DNA of 64,000 nt from Lacinutrix sp. C3R15 (GTDB lineage: Bacteria; Bacteroidota; Bacteroidia; Flavobacteriales; Flavobacteriaceae): assembly GCF_018860825.1 (NCBI RefSeq), contig NZ_JAHKPZ010000012.1, positions 434,001 to 498,000 of the forward strand, written 5' to 3'. The notes below the pieces were generated by a model. The model had not been told where the DNA came from and searched no databases. It saw only the letters and a list, made by a program, of their open reading frames with translations. This document shows positions 8,623 through 17,513 of the stretch, one piece after another. Each line of letters begins with the position of its first letter. Position 1 is the stretch's first letter. Position numbers and translations under genes: made by a program.

Positions 8623-9801
8623 CTAATAACTACTACGCCATTTTTTAGTATTTTCAAAAACATGATCTAAAATTGCAGCATCTTGATCTGTAAAATCAAT
8701 ATCACGTCTAGCCATAACTACTTGAGCTACTTCAAAAGCTTTTTTTGTTAAATATGTTGTAAAACCTCCATTTCCACCCCAAGAAAAACTTGGTACAAAA
8801 TTTCTAGGAAAACCACTTCCAAAAATATTTGCGCTAACACCAACCACTGTACCAGTATTAAACATGGTGTTAATACCACATTTACTATGATCTCCCATCA
8901 TTAGTCCACAAAACTGCAAACCTGTTCTTGCAAAACCTTCGGTTTTATAACTCCATAATCTTACTTCGGCATAGTTGTTTTTAAGATTAGAATTGTTTGT
9001 ATCTGCTCCTAAATTACACCATTCTCCTAAAACAGAATTTCCTAAAAAACCATCATGTCCTTTATTAGAATACCCAAAAAGCACTGAATTATTAACCTCT
9101 CCTCCTACTTTACTATGTGGACCAATTGTGGTTGGCCCATAAATTTTTGCTCCTAATTTAACGGTTGCATGATTACATAATGCAAAAGGACCACGAATGA
9201 TGCTTCCTTCCATAATTTCTGCATCTTCTGCTATATAAATAGGTCCAGAACTTGCATTTAAGGTTGCAAATTCAAGCTTTGCTCCTTCTTCAATAAAAAT
9301 GTTTTCTGCTGCAATTACATTATTAGAATTAGGTATTGGCTGAGATTTTCTTCCGTTAGTTAAAAAATCAAAGTCTTCTTGAATAGCTGCTCCATTTTTA
9401 GAAAAAATATCCCAAGTATTTTCAATTTTTAAAACAGGTTCATTATACTCAATAGCTTCGTAAGTACTTAAATCTATATCTTCTTGTGCTTCTTTAGTAA
9501 AAAAAGCAATCACTTCATCCTCATTAAAAATAGCTTGATTTTCTTCCAATGCTTTTATCATTTCTACCAATTCTGAATCTGGAAGATAAGATGCATTTAT
9601 CATTACATTATTTTCCATTTCAACCATCGGATATTTTTCAGACAAATAATCTTCTGTAATTGTAGTTGTAGTAGAACCTAGATGTTTTTCCCATTTTTCT
9701 CTAATGGTTAAAATACCTACACGTATATCTGCAACAGGACGTGTAAATGTAAATGGAAGCAATTGGTTACGCGAAGGACCATCAAAAAGAATATAATTCA
9801 T
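8623..9801 (-). CDS. GlmU-like sugar nucleotidyltransferase with left-handed beta helix
   Basis: A 392-residue cytoplasmic protein. The N-terminal half begins with MNYILFDGPSRNQLLPFTF, a Bacteroidota-specific version of the nucleotidyltransferase fold in which the normal GxGTRxxP loop is replaced. From about residue 190 the sequence shows hexapeptide repeats of a left-handed beta helix (for example AEIMEGSIIRGPFALCN and VKLGAKIYGPTTIGPHSKVG), as in GlmU and acyltransferases. Its probable job is nucleotide-sugar synthesis or acetylation for the envelope, but the altered active-site loop means the reaction is unproven. It lies between rpmE2 and the PD40 gene, all on the minus strand. Confidence 0.78.
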   Translation of the reverse strand: MNYILFDGPSRNQLLPFTFTRPVADIRVGILTIREKWEKHLGSTTTTITEDYLSEKYPMVEMENNVMINASYLPDSELVEMIKALEENQAIFNEDEVIAFFTKEAQEDIDLSTYEAIEYNEPVLKIENTWDIFSKNGAAIQEDFDFLTNGRKSQPIPNSNNVIAAENIFIEEGAKLEFATLNASSGPIYIAEDAEIMEGSIIRGPFALCNHATVKLGAKIYGPTTIGPHSKVGGEVNNSVLFGYSNKGHDGFLGNSVLGEWCNLGADTNNSNLKNNYAEVRLWSYKTEGFARTGLQFCGLMMGDHSKCGINTMFNTGTVVGVSANIFGSGFPRNFVPSFSWGGNGGFTTYLTKKAFEVAQVVMARRDIDFTDQDAAILDHVFENTKKWRSSY

Positions 9802-9894
9802 GATTAAATGAAATTAAAAGTTACCTGTTAAAAATACTTTACTCTTAACAAAATCTATTTTTACTGATATATCAAAAATAGCCTAAAAATTAAA

Positions 9895-9929
9895 AACAAA
9901 AAAGCCTTTCAATATTTTGAAAGGCTTTA
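9895..9929 (-). terminator. Rho-independent terminator of rpmE2
   Basis: Read on the minus strand, a stem AAAGCCTTTCA/TGAAAGGCTTT is followed by a T-rich run (TTTGTTTTTAA). It lies directly after the rpmE2 stop and before the GlmU-like gene, so those two genes are probably separate units. Confidence 0.8.
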
Positions 9930-9950
9930 ATAAAATATTTATAAGCTAAA

Positions 9951-10202
9951 TTATTTTTTAAACTTAGCATATTTAGTTTTAAACTTATCAATACGACCAG
10001 CTGTATCTACTAATTTAGATTTACCAGTGTAAAATGGATGAGATGTTCTTGAAATCTCCATTTTTACTAATGGATATTCAACACCATCAACTTCTATTGT
10101 TTCTGACGTATTTGCTGTAGATTTAGTTAAAAACACATCTTCATTTGACATATCTTTAAATGCTACTAATCTATAATTTTCTGGATGTATTCCTTTTTTC
10201 AT
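9951..10202 (-). CDS. rpmE2: 50S ribosomal protein L31 type B
   Basis: An 83-residue ribosomal protein. The opening [19 protein letters not shown] and the motif [25 protein letters not shown] (residues about 49-72) are diagnostic. It lacks the CxxC zinc ligands of type A L31. In other bacteria type B L31 can replace the zinc form under zinc limitation; in Bacteroidota it is commonly the only copy. It has its own terminator downstream. Confidence 0.95.
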   Translation of the reverse strand: MKKGIHPENYRLVAFKDMSNEDVFLTKSTANTSETIEVDGVEYPLVKMEISRTSHPFYTGKSKLVDTAGRIDKFKTKYAKFKK

Positions 10203-10413
10203 CGCTAAATGCTTTATTATCTTAACTATTTTCGAGGTGCAAATTTAAGTATTTTTTACAAATGAACAATATTTTTTTAAAAAATTATTTAATAAAATTC
10301 TTCAATCATAAAAATTACAGCCTCAAAAGTATAAAATATTGACTAAATTTATAGTAATTAGCCCAAACAAATTTAAGAAACCACTTTCATGATAATAAAA
10401 TGTAACGTTTTGT

Positions 10414-10421
10414 TATATTTG
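10414..10421 (+). promoter_or_regulatory. Candidate -7 element ahead of the DUF4199 gene
   Basis: TATATTTG matches the Bacteroidota -7 consensus TAnnTTTG and lies 41 bases before the start codon. I see no TTG at the usual -33 spacing, so this is a partial promoter match. Confidence 0.4.
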
Positions 10422-10462
10422 TTTACTAACAGTTCTATAAACTAAAAAACCAAAAATAAATT

Positions 10463-10978
10463 ATGGAATTACAAAATACTCCTATTGCAAATTTTGCTAA
10501 AAATTACGGATTAATATTAGGTTTAATTCTAGTATTAATTACAGTTATTATGTATGTTACTGGCATGCAACTAGAAGGTATACAGTGGCCAATGTACTTG
10601 TATTATATAATCTTTCCTGTAACTATTATATATGCTATTAGTCAATATAAAAAACAAAATGGTAATCTTTTAAGTCTAAAACAAGCTATAAAAATTGGTC
10701 TGTTAATAGCAGTAATTAGTGCTATTATATTTGCTGTGTATTCTTTAATCTTTAATTATATTATAGATCCAGAATTTCAAGGTTTAGCTATGGAAGCTGT
10801 AAGAGACAAGTTATTAGAAAACCCTAACCTTACAGAAGAAATTGTAGACAAACAAATGGATATGATGGAAAAATTTTCTAGTCCTTTAATAGCGAATGCT
10901 GCTTTTATTGCTTTTAGTTCTATTTTTGGATTAATTTATTCTCTTATTGGAGGGTTAGTAATGAAAAAAGAAGCATAA
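10463..10978 (+). CDS. DUF4199 membrane protein
   Basis: A 171-residue protein with four predicted helices: about residues 17-34, 42-60, 74-96 and 140-165. Between helices 3 and 4 lies a charged, probably extracytoplasmic loop that contains many acidic residues and methionines. The layout and the ending IGGLVMKKEA match the DUF4199 family, found widely in Bacteroidota and almost always next to a family 2 glycosyltransferase, as here (three bases before the next ATG). It may assist the glycosyltransferase in the membrane, but its function is unknown. Confidence 0.82.
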   Translation: MELQNTPIANFAKNYGLILGLILVLITVIMYVTGMQLEGIQWPMYLYYIIFPVTIIYAISQYKKQNGNLLSLKQAIKIGLLIAVISAIIFAVYSLIFNYIIDPEFQGLAMEAVRDKLLENPNLTEEIVDKQMDMMEKFSSPLIANAAFIAFSSIFGLIYSLIGGLVMKKEA

Positions 10979-10981
10979 TAC

Positions 10982-11938
10982 ATGAATATATCAGTAGTCA
11001 TACCACTACTTAACGAACAAGAATCTTTAACTGAGTTATATGATTGGATTGCTAAAGTTATGCAGTCCAATCATTTTTCTTATGAAATTATTTTTATAGA
11101 TGATGGTAGCACAGATGATTCTTGGAAAATTATTAGCCAGCTATCTCAAAAAGATAATAATGTTAAAGGCATTCGTTTTTTAAAAAACTTTGGTAAATCG
11201 CAAGCGCTGCATGCTGGTTTTGAAAAAGCCCAAGGCAATGTTGTTATCACTATGGATGCAGACTTACAAGATAATCCAGACGAAATTCCTGAACTGTATA
11301 ATATGATAGTTAAAGATGGTTTTGATTTGGTTTCTGGCTGGAAAAAGAAACGATATGACGCTGTTCTTTCTAAAAACTTACCTTCTAAATTATTTAACTG
11401 GGCTGCACGTAAAACTTCAGGTGTAAAACTTAACGATTTTAATTGCGGCTTAAAAGCTTACCACATAGACGTGGTAAAAAATATAGATGTTAATGGAGAA
11501 ATGCATCGATATATTCCTGTACTTTCAAAAAACGCTGGTTTTTCAAATATTGGCGAAAAAGTAGTACAACATCAAGCTAGAAAATATGGCGAAACTAAAT
11601 TTGGTATGAATCGTTTTATTCATGGCTTTCTAGACTTAATAACCATTTGGTTTATTTCCAGATTTGGTAAAACACCAATGCATCTATTTGGGGCATTAGG
11701 CTTTATCATGTTTGCTATAGGTTTTGGCTTTGCCTTATATTTAGGTATAGACAAATTATATTTAAACCCAACAGGAAGACTTATAACTCAAAGGCCTCAA
11801 TTTTATATTTCTTTGGTTACCATGATTATTGGTACACAATTTTTTGTGGCAGGTTTTTTAGGCGAAATTATTTTAAGAACAAAATCAGATAAAAAAAGAT
11901 ACCTAGTTAAAGAAGAAATTAATTTAACGGCTAATTAA
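10982..11938 (+). CDS. Family 2 glycosyltransferase (GtrB/DPM1-like)
   Basis: A 318-residue membrane-bound enzyme. The GT-A domain starts with ISVVIPLLNEQESL, has the metal-binding DxD as MDADLQDNPDEIP (about residues 93-105) and continues through FNCGLKAYH. Two C-terminal helices (about residues 228-255 and 268-295) resemble GtrB and polyprenyl-phosphate mannosyl/glucosyltransferases, which charge undecaprenyl phosphate with a sugar. The sugar is not known. It follows the DUF4199 gene after three bases and precedes a phosphohexomutase gene, which could supply sugar-1-phosphate for the nucleotide-sugar donor. Confidence 0.88.
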   Translation: MNISVVIPLLNEQESLTELYDWIAKVMQSNHFSYEIIFIDDGSTDDSWKIISQLSQKDNNVKGIRFLKNFGKSQALHAGFEKAQGNVVITMDADLQDNPDEIPELYNMIVKDGFDLVSGWKKKRYDAVLSKNLPSKLFNWAARKTSGVKLNDFNCGLKAYHIDVVKNIDVNGEMHRYIPVLSKNAGFSNIGEKVVQHQARKYGETKFGMNRFIHGFLDLITIWFISRFGKTPMHLFGALGFIMFAIGFGFALYLGIDKLYLNPTGRLITQRPQFYISLVTMIIGTQFFVAGFLGEIILRTKSDKKRYLVKEEINLTAN

Positions 11939-11989
11939 TACATAGCTTTTTAGTATTTTATATTTTTACACAAATAATTAATTTACAAT

Positions 11990-13720
11990 ATGATACACAT
12001 AGAACCAGAATTATTAAACAGAGTAAACAAGTGGCTAACCCCTGCTTTTGATGCAGATACTCAAACTTATATAAAAGATTTAATTGCTAACAACCCAAAA
12101 GAACTTAAAGAATCTTTTTACAAAGATTTAGAATTTGGTACAGGTGGTATGCGTGGTGTTATGGGTATTGGTACTAACAGAATAAACAAATTCACTCTTG
12201 GTAAAAACACCCAAGGTATAAGCAACTATTTACACCAAAATTTTCCTGGAGAAAAACTAAAAGTAGTAATAGCTTTTGATTGTAGACATAATAGTAAAAC
12301 ACTGGCAAAAGTAGTAGCAGATGTTTTTTCTGCTAATAATATTGAAGTATTTTTATTTGAAGACTTACGCCCTACTCCAGAACTTTCTTTTGCTTTAAAA
12401 CATTTAAACTGCCATTGCGGAATTGTTTTAACAGCATCTCATAATCCTCCAGAATACAATGGTTACAAAGTATACTGGCAAGATGGAGGACAACTAGTTC
12501 CGCCACAAGATGCAGAAATAATTAGTGAAATTAACAGTCTAGATTATGCCGAAATTAAATTTGATGCAAATAACGACTTAATAACATACATAGGTAAAGA
12601 AGTAGATCAAGCTTTTATTGATGCTTCCATAAAAAACGGAAGCTTTGAAACTTCTGAAAAAGCAAAAAACGACTTAAACATTGTATTTACCTCTTTGCAT
12701 GGTACATCTATTACTATTTTTCCTGAAACTCTAGAAAAAGCAGGCTATAAAAATGTACATATTGTAGAAGAACAACGCGAGCCTAACGGAGATTTTCCAA
12801 CCGTAAAATCACCAAACCCAGAAGAGCCTGAGGCTTTAAAAATGGCTTTAGAACTAGCAGATAAAACCAATGCTGATATTGTAATTGGTACAGATCCTGA
12901 TGCAGACAGACTAGGTGTTGCTGTTAGAGATTTAGATGGAAAAATGATTATCCTTAACGGAAATCAAACCATGGTTTTAATGACCAATTTTCTTTTAAAA
13001 CAATGGAAAGAAAACAATAAGTTAAACGAAAACGAATTTGTTGCTACAACCATAGTTTCTACACCAATGATACCTGCTTTAGCAAAAGCCTATAATACAG
13101 AATGTAAAATTGGTTTAACTGGCTTTAAATGGATTGCTAAAATGATTAAAGACTTCCCTAACCAAGAATTTATTGGTGGTGGTGAAGAAAGCTTTGGTTT
13201 TATGGTTGGTGACTTTGTAAGAGATAAAGACGCAAACACCTCTTCTTTATTAGCTATTGAAATTGCTGCACAAGCAAAAGCAAAAGGAAGCACTTTATAT
13301 AAAGAATTAATTAACCTGTATGTAGCACACGGTTTATATAAAGAACACTTAGTTTCTTTAACAAAAAAAGGAATAGAAGGTGCTCAAGAAATTAAACAAA
13401 TGATGATTGACGCTCGTGAAAACCCTTTAAAAGAAGTAAATAGCTCTAAAGTGGTTAAAATTGAAGATTACCAATTATCTATCACTAAAGATATTGTTTC
13501 AGGAAAAGAAACCACTATTGATGTGCCTAAATCTAATGTATTAATATATTACACAGAAGATGGAAGCAAAATTGCATTAAGACCAAGTGGTACAGAGCCT
13601 AAAATTAAATTTTATATTAGTGTAAATACTCCGCTTGAAAACGCTTCGGCTTTTCCTCAAAAGCAAAACGAATTGGCTTTAAAAATTGATGCCATATTAA
13701 AAGATTTGAAGCTTAATTAA
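11990..13720 (+). CDS. Phosphohexomutase (phosphoglucomutase/phosphomannomutase)
   Basis: A 576-residue alpha-D-phosphohexomutase that interconverts hexose 6-phosphate and 1-phosphate. All signature loops are complete: the phosphoserine loop [13 protein letters not shown] with Ser150, the metal loop [10 protein letters not shown], the sugar-binding loop [10 protein letters not shown], and the phosphate-binding loop [11 protein letters not shown] near the C terminus. The length fits the PgcA-like (YbbT-unlike) long mutases that usually act on glucose. Its TAA overlaps the ATG of the ABC exporter gene by one base, so the two are translationally coupled. Confidence 0.93.
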   Translation: MIHIEPELLNRVNKWLTPAFDADTQTYIKDLIANNPKELKESFYKDLEFGTGGMRGVMGIGTNRINKFTLGKNTQGISNYLHQNFPGEKLKVVIAFDCRHNSKTLAKVVADVFSANNIEVFLFEDLRPTPELSFALKHLNCHCGIVLTASHNPPEYNGYKVYWQDGGQLVPPQDAEIISEINSLDYAEIKFDANNDLITYIGKEVDQAFIDASIKNGSFETSEKAKNDLNIVFTSLHGTSITIFPETLEKAGYKNVHIVEEQREPNGDFPTVKSPNPEEPEALKMALELADKTNADIVIGTDPDADRLGVAVRDLDGKMIILNGNQTMVLMTNFLLKQWKENNKLNENEFVATTIVSTPMIPALAKAYNTECKIGLTGFKWIAKMIKDFPNQEFIGGGEESFGFMVGDFVRDKDANTSSLLAIEIAAQAKAKGSTLYKELINLYVAHGLYKEHLVSLTKKGIEGAQEIKQMMIDARENPLKEVNSSKVVKIEDYQLSITKDIVSGKETTIDVPKSNVLIYYTEDGSKIALRPSGTEPKIKFYISVNTPLENASAFPQKQNELALKIDAILKDLKLN

Positions 13721-15546
13721 TGGATTATTTAAAAAAAATTGCTCCTTATTTATTACCGTATAAAAAATACGGTTACCTCAACATTTTCTTTAATGTGCTT
13801 TACGCTTTGTTTAGCACATTAGCCATGGTGTCTTTAATGCCTATGATTAATGTATTATTTGGAGAAACAAAAAAATTATATGTTAAACCCGTTTATCAAG
13901 GTTTTAGAGAATTAAAATCTTATGGTGAAGATTATTTAAATTACTTTGTAACTACAACAAACGAAAACCAAGGTGCGCAACAAACCTTGTTATACATGAT
14001 TATTTTAATCATTAGTTTGTTTTTACTCAAAAACATATTTAATTATCTAGCCCTATTTTTTATTACTTTTTTACGTAATGGTGTATTAAAAGATTTAAGA
14101 AATTCTATATACAATAAAGTACTAACCCTACCCATTTCGTATTATTCTGAAAAGAAAAAAGGAGATATCATTGCTAGAATTTCTGGTGATGTTAACGAAG
14201 TAAAAAACTCTGTATTAGCTATTTTAGAATTAATTGTTAAAGAACCATTAACCATTGTTTTTGCTATTGTAACCATGTTTACAATTTCTATGAAACTAAC
14301 CATTTTTGTATTTGTATTTATCCCTATTGCAGGAATGATTATTTCAAGAATTGGTAAAAGTTTAAAGAAAAAATCTGGAAGAGTACAACAAGAACAAGGT
14401 ATATTCTTGTCTACTTTAGAAGAAACACTTGGTGGTTTAAAAGTAATTAAAGGCTTTAATGCCGAAGAGCGCTTCAATACAAAATTTCAAGAATCTACAA
14501 ACCGTTTTTACAACTTTTCAAACACCTTACTAAACCGACAAAACTTAGCTTCACCTGCAAGTGAATTTTTAGGTATTGCAACTATTGCTGCACTATTATG
14601 GTATGGTGGTAGTATGGTTTTAATAGATAAAAGCCTTTCTGGTGGTGCATTTATTACCTATATGGCATTAGCATATCAAATATTAACTCCTGCAAAAGCA
14701 ATAAGTAAAGCTAGTTATAAAGTAAAAGCTGGTAATGCTGCTGCAGATCGTGTTCTAGAAATTATTGATACACCTTCTGTTCTTGAAGACAAACCAAATG
14801 CTTTAACCAAAGAAAGTTTTAACTCTGAAATAGCTGTAAATAATATTTCATTTAAATATGAAGATGATTTAGTACTAAAAAACTTTACAGTTTCTGTTCC
14901 TAAAGGAAAAACAGTAGCATTAGTTGGGCAATCTGGTTCTGGTAAATCTACCATTGCAAACCTTGTTACACGTTTTTATGATGTGAATAAAGGTAGTATT
15001 TCTATTGATGGTGAAGACATTAGAAATCTTACTAAAAAATCTTTACGAAACTTAATAGGCTTAGTAACACAAGACTCTATTCTATTTAATGAAACCGTAA
15101 AAAATAATATCTTAATAGGAAACCCTAATGCAACAGACAATGATATTATTGAAGCATTAAAAATTGCTAATGCTTGGGAGTTTGTTAAAGACCTACCTAA
15201 AGGTATAGAAACCAATATTGGTGATGCTGGAGGGAAATTATCTGGCGGACAAAAACAACGCTTAAGCATTGCTCGTGCCGTTTTAAAGAATCCTCCAATT
15301 ATGATTTTAGATGAAGCAACTTCTGCATTAGATACAGAAAGTGAACGTCTGGTGCAAGTAGCGCTAGAAAATATGATGAAAAACAGAACCTCTATTGTAA
15401 TTGCTCACAGGCTATCTACTATACAAAATGCAGACAAAATTCTGGTAATGCAAAAAGGCGAAATTGCAGAACAAGGCACACATCAAGAGCTTATAGCTAA
15501 AAATGGTGTCTACAAAAAACTAGTAGAAATGCAAAGTTTTGAATAA
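13720..15546 (+). CDS. MsbA-type ABC exporter (fused permease and ATPase)
   Basis: A 608-residue half-transporter that works as a homodimer in the inner membrane. Six helices fill about residues 15-330. The ATPase domain has Walker A GQSGSGKST (about residue 403), the signature KLSGGQKQRLS and Walker B IMILDEATSALD followed by the H-loop IAHRLST. The N-terminal region has a large loop between helices 1 and 2 (about residues 45-85), common in Bacteroidota members. Likely cargo is lipid A core, a polyprenyl-linked glycan or another lipid, given the upstream glycosyltransferase and mutase. A strong terminator follows. Confidence 0.92.
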   Translation: MDYLKKIAPYLLPYKKYGYLNIFFNVLYALFSTLAMVSLMPMINVLFGETKKLYVKPVYQGFRELKSYGEDYLNYFVTTTNENQGAQQTLLYMIILIISLFLLKNIFNYLALFFITFLRNGVLKDLRNSIYNKVLTLPISYYSEKKKGDIIARISGDVNEVKNSVLAILELIVKEPLTIVFAIVTMFTISMKLTIFVFVFIPIAGMIISRIGKSLKKKSGRVQQEQGIFLSTLEETLGGLKVIKGFNAEERFNTKFQESTNRFYNFSNTLLNRQNLASPASEFLGIATIAALLWYGGSMVLIDKSLSGGAFITYMALAYQILTPAKAISKASYKVKAGNAAADRVLEIIDTPSVLEDKPNALTKESFNSEIAVNNISFKYEDDLVLKNFTVSVPKGKTVALVGQSGSGKSTIANLVTRFYDVNKGSISIDGEDIRNLTKKSLRNLIGLVTQDSILFNETVKNNILIGNPNATDNDIIEALKIANAWEFVKDLPKGIETNIGDAGGKLSGGQKQRLSIARAVLKNPPIMILDEATSALDTESERLVQVALENMMKNRTSIVIAHRLSTIQNADKILVMQKGEIAEQGTHQELIAKNGVYKKLVEMQSFE

Positions 15547-15570
15547 TTAAACCGTAAATAGATTAAAATA

Positions 15571-15597
15571 AAAAAGCTAGAAGAAATTCTAGCTTTT
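15571..15597 (+). terminator. Terminator after the MsbA-type exporter
   Basis: A 12-bp stem AAAAAGCTAGAA/TTCTAGCTTTTT closed by a GAAA tetraloop, then a T-run. Confidence 0.88.
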
Positions 15598-15863
15598 TTG
15601 TTTCTGTTAGACTTGGGGCGACTAACATTAAATAGGTTTTGTTGGTGTAAATATATATCAAATAAGTATACCAACCAAATAAAAAATGTATTTCGTCGTG
15701 CTATTAATGTATTTCATCGATGTTTTAAAGTTTAACTTACTGTCTTTAAGTGTTTTAAAAATATGTAAGAAAAAGTAATTTTTTTTTACTTTCTTAAAAA
15801 AACAACATCCTTTTTAAACTTTTTGTAAATTCATCAGTCTAATATTATAACTAAATATACTCT
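15598..15863. other. Intergenic leader before the ECF sigma operon, with a direct repeat
   Basis: Together with the preceding terminator this makes a 317-base gap without genes. It holds two near-identical 14-base direct repeats, AATGTATTTCGTCG at 15685-15698 and AATGTATTTCATCG at 15706-15719. Their 21-base period is two helical turns, as expected for a regulator binding one face of DNA. The distance to the GTG start is about 145 bases. Nothing else in the gap looks coding. Confidence 0.45.
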
Positions 15864-16406
15864 GTGTTAAACGAAACAGTTTTTTTACAACAACTAAAAT
15901 CTAAAAACTCTAAAGAACAAGCTTTTAAAGAGTTGATTACACAATATAAAGAACGTTTATATTGGCACATACGTCATATAGTAAAATCTCATGATGATAC
16001 CGATGATGTATTACAAAATACCTTTATTAAAGTTTTTAAAAATATTGACAATTTTAAAGGAGATAGTAAAATTTATTCTTGGATGTATAGAATAGCAACT
16101 AATGAAGCTATTACACATATAAACAAAAATGCAAAAAGATTGCATATTACAAATGAAGAAACCCAACAATTAGCAATTAATAATTTACAATCTGATGTCT
16201 ATTTTGAAGGAGATGAAATACAATTAAAATTACAAAAAGCTATTGCCTCATTACCAGAAAAACAACAATTAGTATTTAATATGAAATATTTTCAAGAAAT
16301 TAAATACAAAGACATGGCTGAGATATTACAAACCAGCGAAGGTGCCTTAAAAGCATCTTACCACATTGCAACTAAAAAAATTCAAGACTATCTTACTAAA
16401 GATTAA
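15864..16406 (+). CDS. ECF-type RNA polymerase sigma factor
   Basis: A 180-residue sigma-70 family factor. Region 2 covers about residues 20-95, with DDTDDVLQNTFIKVFKNI and the -10-binding WMYRIATNEAI segment. Region 4 covers about residues 120-178, with ASLPEKQQLVFNMKYF followed by the helix-turn-helix KDMAEILQTSEGALKASYH. Regions 1 and 3 are missing, as in extracytoplasmic function sigma factors. The start is GTG; no ATG in frame gives a complete region 2. The next two genes encode a membrane protein placed like an anti-sigma factor and a small exported protein. Confidence 0.9.
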   Translation: MLNETVFLQQLKSKNSKEQAFKELITQYKERLYWHIRHIVKSHDDTDDVLQNTFIKVFKNIDNFKGDSKIYSWMYRIATNEAITHINKNAKRLHITNEETQQLAINNLQSDVYFEGDEIQLKLQKAIASLPEKQQLVFNMKYFQEIKYKDMAEILQTSEGALKASYHIATKKIQDYLTKD

Positions 16407-16439
16407 ACCTTTATTATAAAAAAGAGTCTAAACATTAAG

Positions 16440-16928
16440 ATGAAAACAAATTTAAACAACATAGAAGAATCCGGTTTTAAAGTTCCAGAAAATTATTTTG
16501 AAAACCTTGAAACATCTATACTAAACCATGTAAACTTAAAAGATAAAGTTACAGATGCTGGTTTTGCTATACCTAAAGATTATTTTTCAAAAGTTGAAAA
16601 TGACATTTTAACCAAGGTTTCTAAAAAAGAACCTGTAAAAGTAATTCCTTTAATAAACAAAAAAACGATTATATATATATCTAGTATAGCTGCTGCAATA
16701 CTTCTGCTATTTAATTTAAACCTATTTAACAATACCGTTTCTTATGATGGCCTAGCCTATGATACTGTTGAAAACTATATTTTAAATGAAGACCTTGCCA
16801 CAGAAGAAATGGCTATATTATTTAATGATGTAGATTTTTCTGATGAAAACTTTGAAACCATTAGCTTTTCAGAAGAAGCAATACAAGATTATATAAATGA
16901 TAATTTAGAACTTAACGACTTATATTGA
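16440..16928 (+). CDS. Putative membrane anti-sigma factor
   Basis: A 162-residue protein that I do not recognise by sequence alone. One helix lies at about residues 76-95 (IIYISSIAAAILLLF). The cytoplasmic N-terminal part contains a duplicated motif: GFKVPENYFENLETSIL near residue 12 and GFAIPKDYFSKVENDIL near residue 41. The part after the helix is highly acidic. Its position after an ECF sigma gene and its single helix suggest an anti-sigma factor, but no zinc-binding HxxxCxxC motif is present. The motif duplication could be a sigma-binding element. Its stop overlaps the next frame. Confidence 0.6.
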   Translation: MKTNLNNIEESGFKVPENYFENLETSILNHVNLKDKVTDAGFAIPKDYFSKVENDILTKVSKKEPVKVIPLINKKTIIYISSIAAAILLLFNLNLFNNTVSYDGLAYDTVENYILNEDLATEEMAILFNDVDFSDENFETISFSEEAIQDYINDNLELNDLY

Positions 16929-16942
16929 ATAAAAAAATAACA

Positions 16943-17383
16943 ATGAAAAAAACAATTATAACATTTTTTGCTTTATTTCTAACCATTACAACCTTTTCAC
17001 AGGACAAATTAGATAAAGACAAAATCAAGACCTTAAAAGTTGCATATATTACAGAAAACCTTGAGTTATCTACAAATGAAGCTCAAAAATTCTGGCCTAT
17101 CTATAATACTTTTGAAGAAGAACAAGACCGTTTACGCAATACTGCGCATGCTTTAAGAAAAAGCCCTAATATAGAAGCTTTAACAGAAGCAGAAGCTAAA
17201 GATTTACTAGAAAAAATGAAGAATAACAATATAAAACGTATTCAGCTTTATAATAGTTATCTACAGGAATTACAAACCGTATTAACTGCAAAAAAAATAA
17301 TTAAACTAAAGGAAACAGAAGATAACTTTAGAAAAAAAATGTTTGAAGAATACAAAAAAAGAAGACAACAAAATAAAGAATAA
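16943..17383 (+). CDS. Small exported Spy/CpxP-like protein
   Basis: A 146-residue protein with a clear signal peptide (MKKTIITFFALFLTITTFSQ). The mature part is helical and charged, with an LELSTNEAQKFWPIYNTFEEE segment like that seen in small periplasmic proteins after Bacteroidota ECF operons. Spy and CpxP of enterobacteria are chaperone-like stress proteins of similar size and helical character, but direct homology is not certain here. I choose the ATG at 16943 because a TTG at 16925 overlaps the previous stop and would spoil the signal peptide. It may sense or buffer envelope stress for the sigma/anti-sigma pair. Confidence 0.65.
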   Translation: MKKTIITFFALFLTITTFSQDKLDKDKIKTLKVAYITENLELSTNEAQKFWPIYNTFEEEQDRLRNTAHALRKSPNIEALTEAEAKDLLEKMKNNNIKRIQLYNSYLQELQTVLTAKKIIKLKETEDNFRKKMFEEYKKRRQQNKE

Positions 17384-17384
17384 C

Positions 17385-17411
17385 AAAAGCAGCCTAAGGG
17401 CTGCTTTTTAT
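17385..17411 (+). terminator. Terminator of the ECF sigma operon
   Basis: Stem AAAAGCAGCC/GGCTGCTTTT with loop TAAG, followed by TTATTTAT. Confidence 0.85.
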
Positions 17412-17513
17412 TTATACTCAAATTTTAATACCAAACATTCCTGTTTTTATAAAATAAAAAAATCTTTAAGCAAAAAAGCACTTTATTATCATTTGTACTA
17501 AAAAAAAAAGCAC

